A stretch of DNA of 64,000 nt from Deinococcus koreensis (GCF_002901445.1 NZ_PPPD01000001.1:1032001-1096000); one strand, 5' to 3'; shown: positions 50,265 through 61,200, counted from the first letter of the stretch. The notes: a model not told the origin generated them from the letters alone. A program made the numbers and translations.

Positions 50265-53200
50265 GATGTTGGCGTCAACAGCAGGCTCTGAAGACGCTGC
50301 ACCACCGCTGCGCGCCGCTGCGGGGAGTCAATCCTCTCAAAGAGCGTTTCGATCTGAAGAACCTGATCTTCTTCCAGTCTGGCTTGCAAGCCGCTCCGGA
50401 GCCCATCCAGGCGCTTCTGTCCTGCATCGTCTAGGAACGCATGAGGCTGCGCCAGTTCCTTCCCAAGGTCGGCCAGGCCCTTGCCAGCCAAGGTAGACAG
50501 TCCTTTCTCACGTGTCTGTAGCCAGGCCAAACCCTCCTGACGCTTCACCTGTACCCTATCCAGCAGACGTGCCCGTAACTTCTCAAGTTGATCGAGCTGC
50601 CCTTCCGACCACACCGGCAACTCCAGCAAGGCCGTGTATCGCTGCAAGACCTCCTGCGCTTCTGCTAGGTTTCGCCAGGATGCGTTGCTTAAGGCAGCCA
50701 TATCTGTCAGCAAGGGACGTAGTTCTTGCCGCCGCTGTTCCAGTGCCTGCGAGCGCTGCGACAAGCCATCTGGCAAGCCCGCACGCGGAAAATGGCGGAG
50801 ATCTATTTTTTCTAGATCGACCAAGGTAAAGGCACTTCCGAGTTTGCTTTCATACGTGGACAATTCCTGCTCCAGCTTGGCTACTTGGCCCTCGTACAGT
50901 TGCTGGGTATGGGCTACATCGCTCTCCAATACGTCACGCTGCACTGCAGACAAGACGGGCTTATTCAACAGAATGTGCTGGTCTGCTTTCCGGCTTAAGA
51001 GGTCAGTCAACCTAATTGATGAATTGCTCCGCAGCTCGGCGGCCCGGCGAATCACCGCTGTCAGTTCACCTAACTGGCGAGCCAGGGACTCGACAACGCC
51101 CTGTTGCGGACTTCCAATAAGGCTGGCCTCCTGGCGCGTCACGTCCTTTGCCAGCTTCTCAAGCACCTGGAGTTCCGTGGCCTCAGACGCCTGGGCCTGC
51201 CACTCATGGGGCAAGGCATTCAGTCGAGCCAATTCAGCTTCAATGGCAGCTCGCTTGGCCTCAGCTACTGCAGTGACCTTACCCGGCTGGAGTGCCACCT
51301 TCTGCAGTTCCGCCAGGCTCTGATTCAGGACACTCACACTGCCCGTTTGAGGAATTGAGGACACCGCTTGCAGGCGTTGCGATTCCTGTGCGGCAGCGTC
51401 ATGCTGCGTGCGGATGGCAGTGCGTAGCTCGCCCAACGCGACCCGTCCAGTCTCGCTTAGGAACCGTGGGGGCACATCCAGAGCCTGCTCCAGGCCCTTC
51501 ACTTGGCCCGAATCAAAGCGCTGCTGCTGATGCTCAAGCCACGCTGTAGCCCTGGTCTCCAGTTCTTGCTGCTGCCTCTCTAGTGCTGCTGACGCGTGGT
51601 CAACCTGCGCTAGCTGGGCTGCGCTCACGACGTCCTTGTACTCCTGCCTCAACTCCTGTAAGGCAGTCTGGCAGCGCTCCACATCTGCCGGTTCATGAAG
51701 CACCGGAGAACTACTGACCACGTTGAAGTACCGGTTCAGCGCATCCGCGTGCGATTGAAGCTTGCCCAGCGTCTCTGCTTCGGCTGTGCCCTCATAGCGA
51801 GAACTGCCAGCCAGGAGTTCCTTGCTCAATTTGCTCGCAGCCACAGCATCCATGACGCTGGATAAGGATTCCTGCCATGCCGGCAACCGGCGCTCTAGTT
51901 CGGCAATGGACTGTTTGAGCTGCAAATATTTTTCGTCAGAGAGGGCATTGGCCCTATCAGATTTCAATTCCAGGGTACGCAATGCCTCCAGGCTGTTTCG
52001 CAGCCCGGCGAGGTTGCCCTGAATGGAGATGTTATTGACCAGTTTAAGTTCAGCAACTTCAGCCTGGCTGGCCTCTAAGGCTTGCTTGGCTTCGGCAAGG
52101 GTCTGAAGAGCAGTATCTGCTTGCGCTTTTAGTTCTAAGAGCCCCAGACCATGCAGTGAATTCACCAAGGCTTTCAACGCCGCAACATTCAGGGAGTACT
52201 GGGAGATCTCGCGCAGTTGCGTGTTCTGCTTGATTTCGGTCGCTGTCAGGCTGGTGACGAGCTTAAGAAGCTGCTGCTGAAGCTGCTCGCCTGTAGCCTT
52301 CTCAGATTTCACTAGGCTCAAGCTGGGAAAGCCCGACTTCAGTCGATCTGCCAACGGCTTGACCTGGGCTACCGACCGCGCCTGACTAAGACTCGCCTCA
52401 AATCCCTCGACGGCCTTATCGTAGGCCGCCTGGTTCTCCAGACCCTTCTGCAACTTGGAGTTGGCCGTCTCCAGCTGTTCCAGGAAGTCAGCGTCGTATC
52501 GGGGGTTATTGTGCTTGAACTCCTCAAGGATGTTGCTGCCGCGTTTGGCCTCGACAATAGTGAACATGCCGTTTTTGAGCTGGGTCAGCACCTCGGTGAC
52601 TTTGGCCTTCTCGGTGGCCGTGTCCTTGCGGTGGATCTGTACTCCAGACATGGCCTTGAGGAACACGCCGGGGTTCTTAAAGGCTTCCTTGGCGCCAGGG
52701 GCCGGGCGGCTGAGTTTGCCGACCCCACTTATAGCGATGGCGTCTCGGTTCCGGCCAATCCACGCGGCGAAGAGCAGCGCCAGCGTGTTCTGGTCATAAC
52801 CGTACGGCGGTTGTAAAAGTTCCAAGAGTACGACGTCCGCACACGCACTCTTGATCTTGGGCGAGAATGTCCCATCGAAGCGATCCCACGCGACCTTAAC
52901 CTTCGTGAACGTCGGCTCGACCACCTGCTGCTGGGGGCTAACGATGCCCCACTCTTTTTGCAGCAGCTTGACCACTTCTCCTGGCACTTTGGCACCAGCC
53001 GACCACTTCACCTGATCCAGGCCATTCTCCAGCAACTCATAGATCACATCTACAGTGGCCTTGGTCAGGTTGGTGGAACTCTGCTTGTACTGGGTGAAGA
53101 AGCTGTCGGGATGATGGGGGTAAGCCAGCTCATACACGACCTTCAGAGCCTCGCCCACCCGGTTTGCTGGTTCAGGGCGCAGGCGTGCTTCCAGTGCCTG

Positions 53201-55504
53201 CTGCATGGCTGGCGGCACAACCACGACACTGCCCGTCCGCAGGGCATCCATGCCTTTGGCCGCCTTGCTGCTCAGCGTCTGTTTCATTTCCCCCAGGGCG
53301 CTCTCCCCCACCTTGGGCTGCGCGATGGTCTTGAACAACGGTTCGCTCACCAGAGCCAGTTTTAGCAAGGTGGTGTTTAGGTCGCCGTGGCCCTCGCGCG
53401 GCACTAGGAACAGCAGGGGTGCAGCGTTGTCCTTAGCCGATTGGGCCAGTAGCTGCTTGATCTTCTCGACGGCCTCGTCGGCCTCCTTCTGGGATTTGGG
53501 TACCACCAGCACCACGACGCCCCGCGCGTCCGGCGGGCTATCGATCTGCACCGCGTACTTGTTCCGCAGGGCGGTCAGCAGATCCTGCTTCAGGGCGCTA
53601 ACGGGCACGATGACCTCTTTGGCCGCCCAGTCGTCCTCGTGCCCCCAGGAAATGGCCACGGGGTAAGACCGGCCCAGGCCAAGATTATTGACCGCATTCG
53701 TGCCGCCACTAAAGTTCTCGAACAGCTGCGCCAGCTTCCTGTTCCCCTCGCGCGTCGCTATTTCTTCCGTCAACAGGCGGTCGAGGTCGAGGGCACCGTT
53801 GGAGCCGACCCAAAACGAATAGGTCTTGTTGGCCGAGTCGTAGCGAATGTAGTGCTGGTCTTCCAACACCTGCAGGATGCGTTTTGCCTCACCTTCCTCC
53901 AGTCCTGTCAGGTTGGCAATTACAGCTGCGTACCCGCCCGCCTGCTTGGTGGGCAATTCAGCCACGTCTAGGAGCAGCATAGCCCTGAGCACCTCCTGCT
54001 GCTCCACAGTCAGATCTGGCTTGATGACGTTCTTAAAGTTCTTGTACTTGTCCTCGCCAAGCGCTTCGCCGTAATAGTCCACCAGGCGGGTCGGGAGCAC
54101 CCAATTCGGCTGTCCGGCCTCCGTGAGGGCGGCCTCATTAAAACGTGGCATGACGAAGCCCTGCTCGTCCTGAATGAAGCCCAGCACGGAGCGCACCGTT
54201 GCAGACGAATGCAGAGTTACGCTGGAAAGGAATGCGGTCGTGAGCGGGTGCAGTGGAAAACACTGCTTGGCGACCTTGTCGATAATGGTGTTGAGATTCC
54301 AGTCCAGTTGATTCCGCCCATATCGATCTGCGAACAGCTGCTTGGCCGTGTCACTAGCCTCGCTGACTGTCAGGCCGACCTGCGGATGCTGCATAAACGT
54401 GTGCCAGGCCGACTCGTCCGTCTTGAGCACGCCGCCCAGCACGTCCTCCAGCATGGTTTGCATTTTGTGCCTGTTGGCTGTCGGGAGACGATTGAGCTCT
54501 TTGATCAGCTCCTCGCCGCCCCCATGACGTTCGGCAATCACGTTTGGGTCATGCTGGGAAAGCCCTACGAACATCGCTTTTCCACGTGCTGATTGGTGGT
54601 TAATGCCGCTCAGCAATTCCTGTAGTGGCGCCCCAATCGGGTTGTTTTGCGAGTAGTCCTGAACGAATCGACTGAACTCGTCGAAGAGCACGAGCAGTCC
54701 TCCGAACGGTTTGCCCGGCCCGCACAGATCGTCAACGATCCAACGCACCGCGTCGCTCAGAGCAGTTTCCCCACCGAGGCTCGGTTCGACACTGTGCACA
54801 GCCTTAAAAGCTCCGACAGCCAGCTGGTAAGCGCTTGACCTCTTCTCTGCGATTTCTTGCTGCACGCTGTGCAGGTCGCGGCCATGCTTGGACAGGTAAG
54901 CATTGGCCGTTGCCAGGTGGGCAGGACTCGTGCTAATCCGATCGAGCAACTCTGCGGCCTTATCGAACCAGAAGGGTGGCTTGAGTGCCCGAGTCTGCTC
55001 CCGCTGCCCCAGGGCACGGTCTAGCGACTGGAAGAAAGTGTCTCGCAATCCGCCGGGACGGTCACCGCGCAAGATCAGTACCAGGAAGGGGGCTTTGTCC
55101 TCGTTGTCACGGAAGTCGCGGAAAACCTGCGCCTCGTTGGCAGGAAGGGCGTGATCCAGTTTTTTGAGCACCATATTCAGCGCCGCAGAACCGCGCTGGG
55201 CACCGAAATAGTTTGCTAGCGCTAGCCCCAGGTGGCTTTTCCCATGGCCGTACGTCGCAAGGAAGACAAAGCGATTTTCCCCAGTTGCTCCAATGGCCGT
55301 GACGCTTTGGTGGAGCAGGCGCAGCAAATCAGCTGTCCCCTTGCGCTCTCCGTGCCCACCCGAGCCACGTGTAAACATGAACCGCTGCATCAGGTCTTGG
55401 TTCAGCGCCGCGTCGTCGTAGAACGTGGACAGCTGAACGTCGCTGATGAACTGCGTGGTGGTATCGGGCTGGGCAATATCGCGGATGGTCAGGGGGCTGG
55501 TCAT
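50261..55504 (-). CDS. brxC: BrxC/PglY-like giant P-loop ATPase
   Basis: The 1,747-aa protein has an N-terminal ATPase domain with Walker A TYGHGKSH at about residues 84-91 and Walker B GGLLVLFDEFSRF at 268-280. A middle winged-helix-like region follows. The last 750 residues, rich in Glu, Gln, Leu and Ala, are predicted to form long coiled coils. Size and order match BrxC/PglY proteins, which drive BREX function, although the C-terminal half is longer than usual. It is translationally coupled to pglZ. GC of about 57% is lower than the chromosome. Confidence 0.85.
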   Translation of the reverse strand: MTSPLTIRDIAQPDTTTQFISDVQLSTFYDDAALNQDLMQRFMFTRGSGGHGERKGTADLLRLLHQSVTAIGATGENRFVFLATYGHGKSHLGLALANYFGAQRGSAALNMVLKKLDHALPANEAQVFRDFRDNEDKAPFLVLILRGDRPGGLRDTFFQSLDRALGQREQTRALKPPFWFDKAAELLDRISTSPAHLATANAYLSKHGRDLHSVQQEIAEKRSSAYQLAVGAFKAVHSVEPSLGGETALSDAVRWIVDDLCGPGKPFGGLLVLFDEFSRFVQDYSQNNPIGAPLQELLSGINHQSARGKAMFVGLSQHDPNVIAERHGGGEELIKELNRLPTANRHKMQTMLEDVLGGVLKTDESAWHTFMQHPQVGLTVSEASDTAKQLFADRYGRNQLDWNLNTIIDKVAKQCFPLHPLTTAFLSSVTLHSSATVRSVLGFIQDEQGFVMPRFNEAALTEAGQPNWVLPTRLVDYYGEALGEDKYKNFKNVIKPDLTVEQQEVLRAMLLLDVAELPTKQAGGYAAVIANLTGLEEGEAKRILQVLEDQHYIRYDSANKTYSFWVGSNGALDLDRLLTEEIATREGNRKLAQLFENFSGGTNAVNNLGLGRSYPVAISWGHEDDWAAKEVIVPVSALKQDLLTALRNKYAVQIDSPPDARGVVVLVVPKSQKEADEAVEKIKQLLAQSAKDNAAPLLFLVPREGHGDLNTTLLKLALVSEPLFKTIAQPKVGESALGEMKQTLSSKAAKGMDALRTGSVVVVPPAMQQALEARLRPEPANRVGEALKVVYELAYPHHPDSFFTQYKQSSTNLTKATVDVIYELLENGLDQVKWSAGAKVPGEVVKLLQKEWGIVSPQQQVVEPTFTKVKVAWDRFDGTFSPKIKSACADVVLLELLQPPYGYDQNTLALLFAAWIGRNRDAIAISGVGKLSRPAPGAKEAFKNPGVFLKAMSGVQIHRKDTATEKAKVTEVLTQLKNGMFTIVEAKRGSNILEEFKHNNPRYDADFLEQLETANSKLQKGLENQAAYDKAVEGFEASLSQARSVAQVKPLADRLKSGFPSLSLVKSEKATGEQLQQQLLKLVTSLTATEIKQNTQLREISQYSLNVAALKALVNSLHGLGLLELKAQADTALQTLAEAKQALEASQAEVAELKLVNNISIQGNLAGLRNSLEALRTLELKSDRANALSDEKYLQLKQSIAELERRLPAWQESLSSVMDAVAASKLSKELLAGSSRYEGTAEAETLGKLQSHADALNRYFNVVSSSPVLHEPADVERCQTALQELRQEYKDVVSAAQLAQVDHASAALERQQQELETRATAWLEHQQQRFDSGQVKGLEQALDVPPRFLSETGRVALGELRTAIRTQHDAAAQESQRLQAVSSIPQTGSVSVLNQSLAELQKVALQPGKVTAVAEAKRAAIEAELARLNALPHEWQAQASEATELQVLEKLAKDVTRQEASLIGSPQQGVVESLARQLGELTAVIRRAAELRSNSSIRLTDLLSRKADQHILLNKPVLSAVQRDVLESDVAHTQQLYEGQVAKLEQELSTYESKLGSAFTLVDLEKIDLRHFPRAGLPDGLSQRSQALEQRRQELRPLLTDMAALSNASWRNLAEAQEVLQRYTALLELPVWSEGQLDQLEKLRARLLDRVQVKRQEGLAWLQTREKGLSTLAGKGLADLGKELAQPHAFLDDAGQKRLDGLRSGLQARLEEDQVLQIETLFERIDSPQRRAAVVQRLQSLLLTPTS

Positions 55505-55587
55505 GGCTGGGCGGGATTCCTTTCCGTCATCACGGCAACGAGGCGAAGGGTGAAATAGACCAGAAGTAAAGAGCGACGAACGCCAGG

Positions 55588-56118
55588 CTAGATTTCCCAG
55601 CGCGCCAAGCGTCCGGCCGCCTGCCAGCCCTCTAGGTCGGTCTCAGTAGGAAGAATAGGTGCCCCGTCTGGAAGGGCCAGCATCACGCCGCGCGGGCGCT
55701 TGCTAAACGTTCCAAACAGGTAGTTCCAGAACTTGCGCAGCTCTGCTGGCACAAGGGCCGCCAGGGGTAGATCGAACACGGAGACCAGCAACGTTCCATA
55801 CGGGTACGGCTCGCCACACAGGGCATCCAGCTCCGCGATTAAACGCTCGGCCGAGTAAAGCAAGTAAGACTGATCCGGCGAGATGCGCTCTAACTTCCAC
55901 TGTTGGTAGTGCACGTGGGCGATCCCTAACCGCGCTGAGATTTCGCCCTCGCGGCCCAGCCAGCCAAGCGGTAACACCAGCAGCGCCGTGCGCGTGTACA
56001 GTCCGCCCCCGTTGAGCAAAGCCACCACGCTGCGCGCTTGGGCCGCACCATCTGTCTGCGCGACGGCCTCTGATTGAAGCTCCTCGCTTAACAGCCAGTT
56101 CGCATCACTCGACCGCAT
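55588..56118 (-). CDS. Unrecognised 176-aa defence-island protein
   Basis: The product is not recognised. It reads as alternating strands and helices (RTALLVLPLGWLG, SYLLYSAERLIAELDALCG, GTLLVSVFDLPLAALVP, RGVMLALPDGAPIL), reminiscent of a RecA-like fold without a Walker A loop. It occupies the place of the small BrxB/BrxF partner that sits near BrxC in other BREX types, so it may be an adaptor of the giant ATPase. It overlaps the DUF4007 gene by 14 bp, so it is co-translated with it. Confidence 0.7.
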   Translation of the reverse strand: MRSSDANWLLSEELQSEAVAQTDGAAQARSVVALLNGGGLYTRTALLVLPLGWLGREGEISARLGIAHVHYQQWKLERISPDQSYLLYSAERLIAELDALCGEPYPYGTLLVSVFDLPLAALVPAELRKFWNYLFGTFSKRPRGVMLALPDGAPILPTETDLEGWQAAGRLARWEI

Positions 56119-56926
56119 AAATTCCTTCCAGGAGCTTTTCGGGCGTGGGTGGCCGTGTGACCTGATATGGCGGTGCGGCCATCCACAACTCCAGCACCCC
56201 TTGCCGCGCCAGTTGGCGCAGTGCTCGGTTTACGTGGAACGAGCCCATGGAAAACAGGCTGCCGAACCCGCCCGGCACACTGAAATCCTCCATGGTGCAG
56301 GTCTGCTGGGAAGGCAGTTGGCTTTGCCAGTAGTGTGACAGCGCATACGCGAACACGCCCGTTGGCGGCGCGTCCGGCGTCTCGAACGCGTACTCGCCGC
56401 CGTTCTCACTCAGCAGTTCCAGAGGCCCCAGCGCGTCGGATTTGGTGTAACTGCCCAGGAAGATGGTCGCGGTGCTCTCAACGCCCCGGTCTTTCAATGT
56501 CGTGCCGGATTCGGCCAGCACGCTGCGTTCAATTTCTGTCACCACATCGCTTTTGCGGAAAGGTTGCTGCACCTGTGGCACCCGCACAATCAGGTCATGC
56601 CAGAAGCGCGGGCCTGGGCCCTGTGGGGCGCACAGGTGGTAGTGCATAAGCCATAGGGTCGCCGGAAGCGAGAGCGCCGGGTCATGCTCCTGCACGTGCA
56701 GGCCAAGGGAGGTGAGCTGAGTCGAACCAAATTCCATTAGACCGCAAGCACGAGCATAGCTTGGAACGGCTTTGGCCCAATTCCTACCGAGGTTCTCTTC
56801 CTCACAAAGGATCTCGATTAACTCCTTTAAACTCAACTTTCCATTAGCCTGTCGAAGAACGGCCGCAATTCCGGGCCGACTGAGGGGAAAGGTTTCATGA
56901 AATAGCGTGCCTATGCGTTTCGACAA
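56105..56926 (-). CDS. DUF4007 family protein (first copy)
   Basis: The 273-aa protein has the DUF4007 pattern: FHETFPLSRPGIAAVLR at the N-terminus and LWLMHYHLCAP near residue 90. A winged-helix-like C-terminus follows (FHVNRALRQLARQGVLELW). DUF4007 genes are frequent companions of DndC-like PAPS reductases and cysteine desulfurases in defence islands, and their function is unknown. A second DUF4007 gene at 61593 is only distantly similar. Its start lies 2 bp after the upstream stop. Confidence 0.8.
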   Translation of the reverse strand: MSKRIGTLFHETFPLSRPGIAAVLRQANGKLSLKELIEILCEEENLGRNWAKAVPSYARACGLMEFGSTQLTSLGLHVQEHDPALSLPATLWLMHYHLCAPQGPGPRFWHDLIVRVPQVQQPFRKSDVVTEIERSVLAESGTTLKDRGVESTATIFLGSYTKSDALGPLELLSENGGEYAFETPDAPPTGVFAYALSHYWQSQLPSQQTCTMEDFSVPGGFGSLFSMGSFHVNRALRQLARQGVLELWMAAPPYQVTRPPTPEKLLEGIYAVE

Positions 56927-56928
56927 GC

Positions 56929-57417
56929 CTAACCTCTCCCCTCGTCGTGCAAGAGCGTAAGAACTTCCGCTCTCAATCTGTCTCTATTTATTGAATTTTG
57001 AAGGTATGTGTATACTTCATCATCAAGATACGCATACTGTATTGCTTTGAGTATGCGCTTGGTTCCACCGCCTGATGTTGTCAGGGAATTATAGTAATTC
57101 TCTTCGCCAAGATTAATCTTATGGTGCCATATCCCGGAGCTACGAAGGTGGAAGAATGGCTGTGACGGCTGAGGTAGATCATCGCCAAGAGCGTACTCGG
57201 AGAAAAGATTCTTGAATTCGGCCACTAGCTTTTCGTCAAAAACTATTTTGTTTTCTCGGATATATGATGAATCGAGTAGGTTAAGGACGACAAGCCACAT
57301 GATTGGTTTATGTGGACGCTGCCTTCCATCACGCGAGCCCCTTTTCATCGATGATAAAATGTTTGAAATTATTGAATCAGCCATAATCTCATAGATGACA
57401 AACGAGACACGACTCAT
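56929..57417 (-). CDS. Small protein resembling a DNA phosphorothioate-binding (SBD-like) domain
   Basis: The 162-aa protein shows RPHKPIMWLVVLNLL at residues 34-48, FDEKLVAEFKNLF, then PSQPFFHLRSSGIWHH near 84-99. This order matches the N-terminal or sulfur-binding domain of phosphorothioate-dependent HNH nucleases (HKPLLLL followed by a PFW-L-xxDGLW segment), but the nuclease part is missing. It could be a stand-alone reader of modified DNA. ATG 57417 has GAGGA 8 nt upstream; ATG 57423 and ATG 57384 are alternatives. It overlaps the brxP-like gene and is AT-rich. Confidence 0.55.
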   Translation of the reverse strand: MSRVSFVIYEIMADSIISNILSSMKRGSRDGRQRPHKPIMWLVVLNLLDSSYIRENKIVFDEKLVAEFKNLFSEYALGDDLPQPSQPFFHLRSSGIWHHKINLGEENYYNSLTTSGGGTKRILKAIQYAYLDDEVYTYLQNSINRDRLRAEVLTLLHDEGRG

Positions 57418-58186
57418 CGGCATCTTCCTCTTCGTCTAAGATGTCTACAAGTCCAGTTTGTCTAATTTGCTGCGATCTCAGTTTTGAATTCTTGATCGCC
57501 TCCATTCTTTCAGGCTGTTCAAGCTCAACGAGACTCTCCTTTGGCGACCATGTAAAGCTTTTACCGGTCACCTCGTCAAACTTCTCGAAGGTCTTAGCCT
57601 TGTCGTAGAGATCGGGATGGCGTTCTTTCAATCCAACCCACTCGCGCCTTTGCTGGTAAAAGCAAAAGTAGCAACCTGAGCGAGAACGCCACTCATAGTA
57701 TTCAGGGATTCCCATCCCGCTCTCTTCCAATATCCCAAACACATCGGATTTAATGATATCATTCTCGATAAATGGATAGACGGCCTTTAGATTAGGTTTC
57801 GTCGAAATATAGCCAATCCGGTGGGTTTCATCAGCCCTGATGGCTATATAGCTAATCGCCGAATCCTCACCTACGTACTTCTCGAAAGGCTTAATTTTCA
57901 GCATCCTCGTACACCAACGCGTGCGACTATCCGGCAAAACTCCTCTATAAATGTCTAGGTAGTGCGCAAAGGGCCTATCCGGATTCAGACGAACAATTGG
58001 TTTACCTAGGTAAGCTTCAAGGCGATCCAAATAGTCGTAAGTTTCAGGCAGCTCCTCGCCCGTATCGCAAAAAATGTACTCCATGTTCGGGATCTTGTCC
58101 CTCATGTAAATAGCGAGAGCCGTGCTGTCTTTCCCGCCCGACAGGGACAGGATGTGGCGCGGCTCTGCGGTCGAGCTGTTGGTCAT
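57389..58186 (-). CDS. brxP: BrxP/DndC-like PAPS-reductase family ATP pyrophosphatase
   Basis: The 265-aa protein has the PP-loop SLSGGKDSTA at residues 14-23, which activates a substrate by adenylation. Cys residues C40 (FCDTGEE), C92 (RWCTRMLK), C172/C175 (GCYFCFYQ) and a C-terminal CLVC (260-263) could hold an Fe-S cluster. DndC and SspD use this chemistry to install sulfur in the DNA backbone. A PAPS-reductase protein (BrxP) defines type 4 BREX. ATG 58186 follows TACGCT (58198-58193) by 6 nt, so it has its own leaderless promoter inside the operon. It is AT-rich. Confidence 0.87.
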   Translation of the reverse strand: MTNSSTAEPRHILSLSGGKDSTALAIYMRDKIPNMEYIFCDTGEELPETYDYLDRLEAYLGKPIVRLNPDRPFAHYLDIYRGVLPDSRTRWCTRMLKIKPFEKYVGEDSAISYIAIRADETHRIGYISTKPNLKAVYPFIENDIIKSDVFGILEESGMGIPEYYEWRSRSGCYFCFYQQRREWVGLKERHPDLYDKAKTFEKFDEVTGKSFTWSPKESLVELEQPERMEAIKNSKLRSQQIRQTGLVDILDEEEDADESCLVCHL

Positions 58187-58248
58187 GCGCGTAGCGTATC
58201 CCAGGCGTAGGGCGTCCATCAGCACACATGCCACATGCGCGGGGGGGG

Positions 58249-61200
58249 TTAGTCGTCCAGTTCCTGAAGCAGTTTCAGCAGGGCTAGGCGCATGGCGTCT
58301 TTGTCCTGTGCGCTCAGAGTGGCGCGGGACAAGTTGAGGACTCCCCGAATCTGGCCGGCGTAGTCCTCGCTGCCGCGTTCGACTTCGGGGCTGGCATAGC
58401 CCAGCTGCCGCGCAGCAATGGTGTACGCCTGGGCCAGGGCGTGGGCCTGGGTGGGGAAGCGTTCGGCGTCGGCGTCCGTCCAGGAGCGCGGCGAGCGACC
58501 GGCAACTAGTGCCAACACGCCGTCCAGAACGAGGTCAGGTTCGCCAGCAACGCTCAATCGCTTCACCAGAGGGATCAGGCTGGTGGGCAGGGGGCGGTCT
58601 TGGAGCAAGGTGGCCTGTTCGATCAGGGTTTGCCAGCCGGCGTTGGTGGCCGGAAAGCCCAGGGCGGCCAGCAGTGTGGCGCGCGCCTGGAGGATCTGAT
58701 GCGGGGCGTGCTTGGCCCAGGTGGTGTTCGCAGCGTTCAGGGCCTTGAAGAAGGCTTCGACCTGCTCGGGCGGAGTGGGCTCGTCCGAGATCGGTGGCAG
58801 ACCCAGTGCGGCGGGGATATCGGTGAACAGGAGCTGCTCGGGGCTGCGCGCCTGGTTGAAGGTTTCACGCAGTCGCAGAACGTTCTCAGGGAGCCCTTTC
58901 GTGCGCCAGGAGGTTTCCGGCAGGCTGCGAACACCGCGAATCAGGGCGCGCACAACCGGCACAAGGGCCGGCTCGGTCTTGTACCCCTTGGCCATGCGGT
59001 GAAGAACGTCCGCGCGGCCTCCAGAGACGCGGCTGCCCATCACAGCGAACAGTTCCGGACGACGGGCCAGAACCTCGAAGTCAGCCATTCCAGGGTCGGG
59101 GATAAAGCTGCCTTCACGGTAAAAGCTGATCTCATGCGGGTGAGCCTGCATAAAGGCAAGCAGCAGCACGGGCTGGAGGCCTTCAGTCACGCCGTAGGGC
59201 GGAGCGGCCAGCTTCGCGAACAGCTTCCCAACATTGAAGGGTTCCTGCGCGTCAAAGATGGCGGAGGCAAGGGCCTGCCACACGGGGGCCAGGTTGGTGT
59301 GGTGCCCTCCTGGCGGGTCAGCGAAGTGCCACGCGCCTTCTTCCTCGTCGGGGTTTACAGGGACGTGCAGTTGCGCTTCACGCAGCACGCTCTCGTACAT
59401 GCTGCGTTCGGGCGGGAACGCTTCAGGGTCAAGGCCCAGCAGGGGTTCGGCTGCCGCTGAGAGCATCAGGGACATCAGCTTGCCGCGTCCAGCCGCAGCG
59501 GCTGAAGACAGCGTGCGGCGGTTCACCAGTTCGTTCAGAACGCACGGCGAGTCGGCGTACACCTCGTCAAGGATGTCCGACAGGAGCTGCACGGCCAGTC
59601 TAGGGGTCTGGATGTCGAGCGCTTCACCGCCGTACCAATAGGCCGCTTCGCTGCCAGTCGGGGCGGGGCGCGGGTCGATAAGTTGATCGACAGCACTCAT
59701 CAACACGGCCTCCAGGTGCGCCAGGCGCTCGGCAACTTCACGCCGGGCCACCCGGTCGTCGCGCAGTTCGGGCGTGGTCTCCCTGATCCAGTGCAGGGCG
59801 CGCACTTCGACAGCCGCTTCACGTAGGGTGTGCAGCTGCTGCGGGATTACCACCAGGAGTTCCGGGCGGCCAGCGACCTCTGGTTCCTGTGCCCACTGCG
59901 CGAAGACGTCGGCCTGTTCGGCGTTCGTGGGCAGAGCACACAACAGTACCCCTTCGCCACCGCTGTCGGTTTTTAGCGCCGCAGATGGTGGTGGGGCGTC
60001 GGCGTAGTGCACCTCGAAGTACCGCAAGGTGCCGGTGTCGAAGGAATGCCTCCGGGCCACCATGGGCCGGCGTGGCAGGTGACGCTCCAGAATCTCCGAG
60101 AGGGCCAGGCTGGCGCCCACAGTGCGGCGGCCTTCTTCTAACCGCTCCTCAATGTCGATATCGCTGCCTTCCCAGACGCGGTAGGTGTGGTTATACCGGC
60201 GGAAGACAATCAGCGACTTTTCTTGGAGGCGATCCAATGAGGCCCGCACCTCCGAATTCTCTGGAGCGTCGCGGAGGGCCGTGCAGATCAGTTCGTAGGT
60301 CGCGTTGAGTGCTCCCATGTCGCTTAGCACGCTCAGCAAGCCCACAGCTTTCAAGATCTCGACGTCCAGTGGGGGTAGGTTTGGTTCGCGCTCCACAGCA
60401 TCGACGACTTCGATCCAACGGCGGGCGGACGCTTGGCGGGACAGGCTCGACAGCAGGTTTACGGTGAAGTAATCGAACAGATCGGGCAGGCGGATAAGTT
60501 CCTGGCGCGACTGCCACTGCTGCGGCACCGCATGGGGCTCACCGCTGAGCAGATACGCGAAGAGTGATCGCTCGTTCTGGGCGAAGCGGCGGAAGACATA
60601 GGGCAGGGCCATTAAGGCCGTGGGATGGATCGGGGCTGCCTCAGCCGCAAGTGAAACGAATTCCAGTGCTGCAATCTTCTTGGGGGCTTGACCCAACTCA
60701 GTAAGTGCTTGGGCGGCAGTCTGAGCCTGCGCACGCACAGTCTTGCTCGGCGGCGGGGACAACACTCCCAGGGCCTGGGCAGCAAGGCGCATCTGCTGTT
60801 CGGGCGGCTCCAGGAATTCAATATCCCCAAACCGGCCCTGAACTTTGCCCCACTCTTTGCGAGCGGAAGCCAACAGATGTTCCCCGTACTGCTCGAATCC
60901 TTGGTGCAGTACCCCTACGAAAAGCAGCGGGTACTGCCCACTTCGAGCCGCCACTTCGGCCAATTCTTGCAACAAGTAAATGTCGTCGCTGCCGTAACGC
61001 GCTTCGTACTCTAGGCCCTTACCCATCTCGTCGAAGACGATCAGGATTCCGCCGAACCCCGCCTGCACGGCGTGCTCTTTTAGGGTCGCCACATACCGCA
61101 GGACAGTGCGCGAGTCTAGTTCGTCGTGATCCGATGACAGCGCCTCAGCCACTTCGGCGGCCAGCCCCTCTGCACCTGCTATGCCCTGTGCTTGCTGCTC

